33,761 bases of DNA. Source: Bacteroidetes bacterium GWA2_31_9. Lineage in GTDB: Bacteria; Bacteroidota; Bacteroidia; Bacteroidales; GWF2-33-38. The first letter of the stretch is position 1. Each line of letters begins with the position of its first letter. A program made the translations under genes and the position numbers. The stretch is from positions 2,001 through 35,761 of the forward strand of contig MEND01000052.1 of assembly GCA_001768975.1 (NCBI GenBank), written 5' to 3'. Below the pieces are notes generated by a model, which was not told the origin of the DNA, made no database searches, and worked only from the letters and a program-made list of their open reading frames with translations. This document shows positions 1 through 9,300 of this stretch, piece by piece.

Positions 1-459
1 CAAGTTAATACATTTTAATTGAAAAATAAGTCTAGGATTTAGCTTATAAGTCATATCTGATTTTTGCTTCGTCATTTACAGATTTTAATCAAAATTTAAT
101 AAGTAAATATATGTTAAATATTTAATTGGTCAAACAATGACTTCTTTAAAACATACTAAAACAAATCTCGAAATATGATTGCTCTAAAAAAACAAATTAA
201 GTTAACCGTTGTTAATTTTTGTTTAACTACTTTATTTTCTATAGTTATTTTTTCTACATTAAAGCTCTATAATTCAAGCCATATATGACATTTAATGTCA
301 AATTTGGAATAAAAATCAGCTGAAAAATCTTTTCATTTTAGGAAAGACTTACTTATTTCAAAAAATGTTTCTTTGAATTTTTTATAAAAGATACTGTTTT
401 ATTAATCTGCTAAAACAATTGATAAAAGACTGGTTTTTATTGATAAAAAAAATATTTTC

Positions 460-1557
460 TCAGAATAAAATTTTTCTCGAACAAACAATATTGTTATTAA
501 TTTTCAAGCAAACAATGTAAATTCCTGATTGTAGATTTGAAGTCGCTTTCTCAACATAACTTCCTGATAATTTGTAAGTATTGGCTGTGCTTGTCAATAA
601 AGAACCTGATATATCGTAAACTTCAAAAGAAACATTTGAAGGCATTTTGACATTATAGTTTATATAAATTGAATTGTTGTTTTTATAAGCATTCAAATAC
701 CATTGCTGATTGTTTTTTAAATTATCGTTTAGAGAAATAATAGTGTAATAGTCTATTAGCTCTGAATCAACATTATAAAATCGGAACGAAATACTATCTG
801 CATAAGCACTAATGAGTTGTGCTCCATTTTTTAAATTATATCTTACAATACTTCCCGGAACAGGGTTATTAAAAGGGTAAAGTCCGGCACCTCCGGCACC
901 ATTTACAAAATATGGAAATTCATTTTTCATTATTCTTTCATAAACATGGTCGTGCCCTGCAAAAACAGCAGTAGCTCCCCATTCCTGATAAGGCCAATTC
1001 ATCCAAGAATTATTGCCATGTGATGATGAAGAATATGGCGAATGATGAATACATACAATATTCCAACGTTCAACAGAAGTCAATAAATTAGTTTTAAGCC
1101 ATTGTGCCTGAATAGATGAAGTATCAGTGCCATCAATTTCATTTGTATTACTATTGATTATAAAAAAATGTACATTCCCTTTAACAAAATCGTAGTAACG
1201 TTCATTTCCTGGTAATGAAAAATAGCTTAAATATTCGGTTAATCCATTTGCACTTAATTCATGATTTCCTAGTGCCGGAAAGAATCTGTTAATTGTATCT
1301 CCCGCACCATAAGTTCCTAAATAAGGAAATATATAATTATGAAAATATTGCCCAACTTGTGAATCTAAAGTTCCCTGTGTAAGATCAAAATTGTCGCCAG
1401 TTGTTACAATAAATTCAGGATTAAAAGAATTTACGAGTACCGAAACTTGTTGTGTTGCAATTGTTGCACCTCGTTGGTCGCCTACAACAGCAAACTTCTG
1501 AGAATAAGCACTAAAGATGACAAAAGATATTGAAAATGATAATATTAGATTTTTCAT
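460..1557 (-). CDS. Secreted metallophosphoesterase (calcineurin-like) with C-terminal T9SS type A-like sorting domain
   Basis: Motifs VVGDQRG, TGDNFD, ALGNHE, CIHHSPYSSSSHG, FAGHDHVYER; C-terminus LQSGIYIVCLKINNNIVCSRKILF. The ORF track starts at 1581, but the ATG at 1557 (MKNLILSFSISFVIFSAYSQ) gives a clean signal peptide. Confidence 0.88.
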   Translation of the reverse strand: MKNLILSFSISFVIFSAYSQKFAVVGDQRGATIATQQVSVLVNSFNPEFIVTTGDNFDLTQGTLDSQVGQYFHNYIFPYLGTYGAGDTINRFFPALGNHELSANGLTEYLSYFSLPGNERYYDFVKGNVHFFIINSNTNEIDGTDTSSIQAQWLKTNLLTSVERWNIVCIHHSPYSSSSHGNNSWMNWPYQEWGATAVFAGHDHVYERIMKNEFPYFVNGAGGAGLYPFNNPVPGSIVRYNLKNGAQLISAYADSISFRFYNVDSELIDYYTIISLNDNLKNNQQWYLNAYKNNNSIYINYNVKMPSNVSFEVYDISGSLLTSTANTYKLSGSYVEKATSNLQSGIYIVCLKINNNIVCSRKILF

Positions 1558-1833
1558 GTGTATATATTTTTTATTAGACACTGATTTAACCTGTTAGATA
1601 ATTTCTTCATTTTATGCTCGTTCCTTTATTAAAAGCTATCTCACAGGTGAATTATTTTTTTGACAGGATTAACAAGATTTACAGGCTTTTATCCTGTAAT
1701 TACCGATAAAACTGGATAAACTCTGTTTAAATTTTTCCCTTACTTGTCTTTTTTAGTCCTGATTGTTTCATTTTACAAGTTTATAAAAAATCACAAACAA
1801 TGAAAAGATTTTTCAAAATTAAATGCAAATAAA

Positions 1834-2406
1834 CTACTCAACTTGAATATTGTATTTAAACAGCAATCCTCTTAAACCAGATGTCGAAAATTTTGCTTTT
1901 TTGATTTTGTTGTTTTCTGGATCTATGATAAAATTGTATGATGTGCGAAAGTCTGAATTTTCCAAAATAGTGTTTTCAAAAACAGAACCTTCAAGGTCAC
2001 AATTTTCAAAAATTGAATTAGTTAGGTCAGATTGAACAAAGTCAACTTCCTTAATACTACATTCAATAAACTTCGTAGCTTTTAAATTCAATTTATGAAA
2101 AGAAGAAAGGTTTAAAAAACATTTTTCGAAAAACATTGATAGCAAAAACAGGTTGCAATCTTCGAAACGTAACCCCAAAAGTTTACAACTTTTAAACTTT
2201 ACATTTTTAAATGCTGTTTGTGAAATTTTTGCTAAGCTTAAATCACAATTTTCAAAAGCACAGTCTGCAAATGTAATTTCAGATAAATCTGAATTTGATA
2301 AATAACAATTTTTAAAAATGCAATTTTCGTATTCTCCTTTAATTAATTCGTTTTTAGCAAATGTTTTTCCTGAAAACTCCTTATCTTCAATATAGACTTT
2401 GTTCAT
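1834..2406 (-). CDS. Pentapeptide-repeat protein
   Basis: Repeated A(D/N)LXX-like units: FKNCYLSNSDLSEITFADCAFENCDLSLAKISQTAFKNVKFKSCKL...SDLTNSIFENCDLEGSVFENTILENSDF. Confidence 0.88.
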   Translation of the reverse strand: MNKVYIEDKEFSGKTFAKNELIKGEYENCIFKNCYLSNSDLSEITFADCAFENCDLSLAKISQTAFKNVKFKSCKLLGLRFEDCNLFLLSMFFEKCFLNLSSFHKLNLKATKFIECSIKEVDFVQSDLTNSIFENCDLEGSVFENTILENSDFRTSYNFIIDPENNKIKKAKFSTSGLRGLLFKYNIQVE

Positions 2407-2429
2407 TTATTTGCAAAATAGATAATTTC

Positions 2430-3104
2430 CTAATAAACAATTACACGTTCAGTAAAAGTATTATTATCTTCAATCAAACATACAAAGTAAATTCCTCTAT
2501 TTATTGCGTTTAAGTTTATGTTAATTTTATTTTCTGAAACTCTTATAATTTCAACCTGCACTTCTCGACCGATAAAATCATATAATTTTATTTTATCAAT
2601 TGATGTTGAGACACAATTAATGAATAAATTAGAACTACATGGGTTTGGAAATATTTCAAAGATACTTTCTACTGAATTTTCGGTAATTTCGGTTGTTCCT
2701 GTTACTACAGGATAGCCTAACGAAATCCATTGTGAAATTCCTCCAAGCATATTATAAAGCTCCCTAAAATGCTTAGTTTTCATTAGGTTAAATGTTGCTG
2801 TACTTCTTGAACCAGCTGCACAATAAAGTAAGTAAATTTTATTTTTGTCTAAGGCATCTAAATCGCTTGATATTGTTGGAGAATTATAATTCATATTTAT
2901 AGCATTCTGAACATGACCTCCTGAATATTCAGATGGAGTTCTCATATCCAAAATTATGAAATTTGAATTTCCTGAATTTGCCTGAATTAATGAATCACCT
3001 TGTTGAGTGTTAATACTTCTGTAAATAGTGTCGGTGCTGGTTTGAGCTATTGTAAAATAGTTAAAGAAGAAATTTAGAATTACAACAAAAAAGATAGATT
3101 TCAT
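2430..3104 (-). CDS. Secreted rhodanese-like domain protein with C-terminal T9SS sorting domain
   Basis: N-terminal signal; rhodanese motifs ILDMRTPSEYSGGHVQNAINMNY and active-loop YCAAGSRS; GGISQWISLGYPVV; C-terminal IFEIFPNPCSSNLFI...RGIYFVCLIEDNNTFTERVIVY. Confidence 0.88.
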   Translation of the reverse strand: MKSIFFVVILNFFFNYFTIAQTSTDTIYRSINTQQGDSLIQANSGNSNFIILDMRTPSEYSGGHVQNAINMNYNSPTISSDLDALDKNKIYLLYCAAGSRSTATFNLMKTKHFRELYNMLGGISQWISLGYPVVTGTTEITENSVESIFEIFPNPCSSNLFINCVSTSIDKIKLYDFIGREVQVEIIRVSENKININLNAINRGIYFVCLIEDNNTFTERVIVY

Positions 3105-3302
3105 TTTAGTTCATTTAGGTAACAAATATCTAAAAAATATCTGAATAATAAATTCATAATAATTTAGATGCTTTAAAAGAAAAAACAAGTATTAACAAAA
3201 ATTTAACTTTTGTCAAAATAAATTACATTTTTGACCAACATAAGCAACTATTACTTAAACTTGCTCGTCAATTTGACCAATCATTAATATAAACAGATTA
3301 AT

Positions 3303-6300
3303 ATGAAACAAAATTTATTTCTTCTCGTAGCCATAATCTTTATTTTTGGTTTAAGACCAAGTAAATCCTTTGGACAAACCGTAAGTCATGATGTTATTTA
3401 TCCATCATCATTTCAAGAAACACGTCCATTAAGAGAAATTGTTCAAGAAAGACCTTATGTTCAAACCAAAAAAATGAGAGACGAACAGGTAACCGAATCT
3501 CCTGATCGTGGACATCGTACGCCTCAAACATTTGTATATTCGGTAGCAGATGGTTCTCAATATGGAGAAGATCCTGCTGTAAGACAAACTGAAATGGGAA
3601 AAAGACTTATTGGTGGTTCAAAAGCAGTTATAAAAAACTGGGCAGGTCAAGTCGCATCTGGATTTAGACCTTTTGATCCAACTGGAGCAGCCGGACCAAA
3701 TCATTACATTCAGGCAATTAATGGAACTCCATTTAAAGTTTTTAATAAATCTACTGGTGCAAATATGTTAACAGCAAATATTAGTTCACTCTGGAGTCCT
3801 GCTACACCCGACGATGGAGACCCTATAATTATGTATGATAAATATGCAGATCGTTGGTTTGTCAGTCAATTTGGCACTACTGGAAACAAAATTTACATTG
3901 CTATTTCTGCAACAAATGATCCTACAGGTTCATATTACACTTATACCTATACATCTCCTCAGTTTCCAGATTATTTGAAATTTGCAATTTGGGAAAATGG
4001 ATATTATATGACTTCTAATCAAGCTCCTGATAGAGTTTTCTGTTTTGAACGCGACCAAATGATAGCAGGAAATCCTTCGGCAAGATCAATTAGTGCAACT
4101 TTTAGTACATTAGCCCCCACTTCTTGGTTTTATGTTCCACTTCCTGCCGATGCTTCAGAAGGAGGCTTACCAGCAGCAGGAACACCAATGCCATTTTTTG
4201 CATATTCTGATAACGCTTGGGGAGGTGGAGCTGTTGATGGTATTACAATTTGGAATATGACTGTATCTTGGGGCGGAACTCCTTCGGCTTCAATTTCTGC
4301 AAGTACAACTATAACTACTTCTGCATTTGATGGTTCTTACGATGCAAGTTGGAATGATGTAACTCAACCAGGAACTACTCAAAAACTAGATGGTATTGGA
4401 GGAATTCCAACATACAGAGCACAATGGAGACCATGGAGCGGATATAACTCTTTAGTAATGAATTGGGGAGTTAAAATTAGTACTTCGCAAAGAAGCATTA
4501 GATGGGTTGAATTACGTCAAAACCAATCTACTGGTACATGGAGTTTGTATCAAGAAGGAACTTATAGTCCAGACTCACATACAAGATGGCTAGGAAGTAT
4601 TGCCATGGATAATAATGGAAGTATCGGTTTAGCATATTGTAAATCTTCTTCATCTATTTATCCAACATTATGTTACACAGGCAGATTAGCTGGTGACCCA
4701 CTTGGGACAATGTCTTTTGCAGAAACTATTGCAATTGCTGGAACATCTTCTCAAACAAGCGGAAACAGATTTGGAGATTATTCTCATACATCGCTAGACC
4801 CTGATGGAATTACATTTTGGCATACAGGAGAATATATTGCTTCTGGTGTTAAAACCCGAATTTTTTCTTTTCAGCTTCCTGCTGGACCAACGCCACCTGT
4901 TGCTGATTTTATGGCAAACAATACAGCTCCATGTAATGGTTCTACTGTAACATTTACAGATATGTCGTCAGGAACACCAACATCTTGGGCATGGTCGTTT
5001 AGTCCAACATCTATTACATATACAGGTGGAACTTCAGCATCTTCACAAAATCCTCAGGTTATTTTTAATGCTACCGGACCTTATTCTGTAACTCTTACAG
5101 CTACAAATGCTAATGGAAATAACAGCATTACTAAAACAAATTATATTACTCCTGTTTCACCAGGTACATTACCTGTTGTACAAAACTTTGAAGGTGCTAC
5201 TTTTCCTCCTACAGGATGGTTTATTGAAAACGCCGATGGTGGTGCAACTGCTTGGGGAAGTGCTGGTGCTAAAGGACTTGAAAGAAGAGCTGCTGCCGGA
5301 AACACAGGAAGTACAGCTGGCTGTGCTGGCATTGAACTTTTTAATTACGATACCGATACCACTCAAGTAGATAATCTAATTTCAAATCCATTAAGTTTAG
5401 TTGGAGTTTCAGCTGCTCAAATGACATTTAAACGTGCTTACAAATATTATAATAGTTCCACTAGTCCAAACAATTATCATGATGAATTAAAAATTTACGT
5501 TTCTACTGATTGTGGTGCAACTTATGGCTCTGCACTATATTTCAAAAAAGGTGTTCAGCTTGCAACAAACGGAACAATAAACACAACATTTACACCATCT
5601 GCTACTGCTGATTGGGATACTGATACGATTGACTTATCTGCTTATGCTAATCAAAATATTAATGTTAAATTCGAGTACGGTAATCGTTGGGGAAACAATC
5701 TTTATATTGACGATATTAACATTTCTGCAACTGCAGCTTCAGCTCCAGTAGCTAATTTCAGTGCTAATCCAACAACAACCTTATGTACTGGAGACGTTCA
5801 ATTTACTGATGCTTCATCTGGTTCTCCTACATCTTGGCTTTGGAACTTTGGCGACGGACAAACCTCAACTAGTCAAAATCCAATACATACATATACTGCT
5901 GGTGGTACATATACCGTAACTCTTACAGCTACAAATGCAAATGGCAACAATCAAATGGTAAAAACAAACTATATTACTGTTAATATGCCAGTTGCTCCAA
6001 CAGTTACTCCGGGTTCAAGATGCGGAACAGGAACTGTTAACCTTTCTGCAACAGGAAGCGGAACAATTCATTGGTTTGATGCTGCAACTGCTGGAACTGA
6101 CTTAGGAACTGGAAGTAGTTTTACAACTCCAAGCATTTCAACTACCACAACTTTTTACGCTGAAGACCATGTGTTAGCAGCTAGTCAGTATGTTGGACCT
6201 TTGAGTAATTTTGCCGCAGGTTCTTATTCAAATACCGCATATACATTAACATTTGATTGTTTATCAGCTTGTAATTTAGTTTCTGTTGCTATTGATAAAA

Positions 6301-9300
6301 ATGGTGCTGGAAATATTACAATACAATTACAAGATGCAGCAAGTAATGTACTTCAAACTGGAACATTTGCCGTTCCAAATGGAGCAAGTAGAGTTACTTT
6401 AAATTGGTCATTAAATCCAGCTACTGGGCTAAAATTGGTTGGTCCTTCAGGTGTTAACTTATGGAGAGTTAATACAGGCGGTACTTTCCCATACACTTTA
6501 TCAGGGCTTGTAAGCATTACAAGTTGTAGTAGTACAACTCGTTACGGATCATTCTACGATTGGGAAATTAAAGAACCAGACTGTGTAAGTTCAAGAACTT
6601 CTGTTGTTGCAACAATTGATCCTGCGGCAACTACATCTGTTTCAATATCAGCCACTGCAACAACTATTTGTGCTGGTGAAAATGTAACTTTCACAGCTAC
6701 TCCAACTAACGGAGGAACACCATCATATCAATGGAAATTAAATGGTGGAAATGTTGGAACAAATAGTTCTTCATATTCAAATAGTTCTTGGACAAATGGA
6801 GATTTAGTTACTTGCGAAATGACAAGTTCATTAACTTGCGTTACTAGTCCAACTGTTACTTCAAATTCTGTAACAATTACGATAACAGCTCCTGTTGCTC
6901 CTGCTGTTTCAATTGTAGCAAGTGCTACAACTATTTGTTCTGGAAATTCTGTAACTTTTACTGCTACTCCAACAAATGGTGGAACTCCTTCTTATCAATG
7001 GAAATTAAATGGTGGAAATGTTGGAACAAATAGTGCAACTTACACAAGTGCCGGATTAGCAAATAATGATGTAGTAACATGCGTAATGACAAGTTCATTA
7101 ACCTGTGCAACAACACCAAATGCTACTTCAAATTCAATCACAATGACCGTTAACACTACAGTTACTCCTTCTATTGTTATTGTTGCAAGTTCATCAACAA
7201 TTTGTGCTGGAGAATCTGTAACTTTTACTGTAACTCAAACTAACGGTGGAACTCCAACATATCAATGGATGTTAAACGGTGGAAATGTAGGAACTAACAG
7301 TAATACATACACAAACTCAGCTTTAGCAAACGGCGATGCTGTTACATGTGAAATGACATCTTCAGTATTTTGTACAACTACACCTACAGCTACTTCAAAT
7401 GCTGTTACAATGACTGTAAATCCTTCAGTAACACCATCAGTAACAATTTCGGCAAGCTTAACAACTATGTGTACACCAGCTCCAGTAACATTTACTGCAA
7501 CCCCAACAAATGGTGGAACTCCATCATATCAGTGGTTATTAAATAGTGCTAATGTTGGAACAAACAGCAATTCATACACAAGTGGTATTCTTGCTGATGG
7601 CGATATTGTAACTTGCGAAATGACAAGTTCTTTATCGTGTGTAACAAGTTCTACTGTAACTTCAAATGCTGTTGCAATAACTGTAAATACTCCTGCTGCT
7701 CCAACAACTACAGATAATTCAAGATGCGGAACTGGAATTGTTGACTTAACAGCTTCAGGAGCAGGAACAATTCATTGGTTTGATGCTGCAACTGCTGGAA
7801 CTGACTTAGGAACTGGAAATAATTTTACAACTCCTTCAATTTCAACTACAACAACATATTATGCAGAAGATCATATTGTAGCAGCAAGTCAATATGTTGG
7901 ACCTTTGAGTAATTTTGCCGCAGGTTCTTATTCAAATACAGCTTATACTTTAACTTTTGATTGCATTTCAGCTTGTAACTTAGTATCTGTTGCAATTGAT
8001 AAAAATGGAGCTGGAAATATTACTATTCAATTACAAGATGCAGCAAGTAATGTTCTTCAAACAGGAACATTTGCCGTTCCAAATGGAGCAAGTAGAGTTA
8101 CTTTAAATTGGTCATTAAATCCAGCTACAGGGCTAAAATTGGTTGGGCCTTCAGGATCTAGTTTATGGAGAGTAAATACTGCTGGAACTTATCCTTATGC
8201 TTTAAATGGACTTGTAAGTATTACAGGTTGTAGCAGTGGAACACGTTATGGTTCTTTCTACGATTGGGAAATTAACACTGATTGTGTAAGTTCAAGAACT
8301 GCTGCTACTGCAACAATTAATCCTGCTGTTACACCTACTGTTTCGATAAGTGCAACTGCAACTACAATTTGCTCTGGAACTTCTGTAACATTTACAGCAA
8401 CTCCAACAAATGGTGGAACACCAAATTATCAATGGTTTTTAAATGGCGGAAATATTGGAACAAACAGTGATACATATACTACAAGCACACTTGCCGACGG
8501 CGATGTTGTTACATGTGACATGACAAGCTCATTATCATGTGTTACTAGTGCAACAGTTACTTCAAATTCATTAACAATAACTTATAGCTTATCTGTAACT
8601 CCTGCTATTGTTGTTACAACAAGCTATTCCACAATTTGTTCTGGAACTTCAGCAACTTTTACAGCAACTCCAACAAATGGAGGAACTCCAACTTATCAAT
8701 GGTTATTAAACTCTAATCCTGTTGGGACTAACAGCGATACTTATACAAATGGAACTTTAGCGGATGGAGATATTGTTTCTTGCGAAATGACAAGTTCACT
8801 TGGTTGTGCTACTGTACCAACTGTTGCTTCAAATGATGTAACAATGACTGTAACAACAACTATTGCTCCTTCAGTAGCAATTAATGCAACTGCAACATCT
8901 GTTTGCGATGGAACATCTGTAACATTTACAGCTACACCAACAAACGAAGGAACTCCAACTTATCAATGGTTGTTAAATTCAAATCCAGTTGGAACTAACA
9001 GTAATACTTATACAAATGCTACTTTAGCTGATGGTGATGTAGTTTCTTGCGAAATGACATCATCTTTATCGTGTGTTACAAGTGCAACTGTAACCTCAAA
9101 TGCAGTTACAATGATTGTTGGAACAATGATTACTCCTTCTATATCAATATTAGCAAGTTCAACCTCTATTTGTAATGGAAATTCTGTAACATTTACAGCT
9201 TCAGCGTCTAATAGCGGAACTCCAACTTATCAGTGGTTGTTGAATTCAAATCCAGTTGGAACTAATTCTGACACTTATACAAATGCTGCTTTAGCTGATG

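Noticed and set aside
1850-2035. Plus-strand ORF opposite the pentapeptide-repeat gene
   Set aside because: Antisense shadow of the periodic pentapeptide repeats.
3230-3280. Two TTTGACCAA words upstream of the giant surface-protein gene as a promoter pair
   Set aside because: No TAnnTTTG -7 box at the required 19-21 nt spacing; could be coincidence in AT-rich DNA.
5107-5370. Plus-strand ORF (87 aa) and minus-strand ORFs at 5141-5366, 9542-9730 and 9764-10033 inside the giant surface-protein gene
   Set aside because: Shadow frames of a strongly coding, repetitive, low-complexity Thr/Ser/Ala/Asn-rich gene; no plausible protein features.
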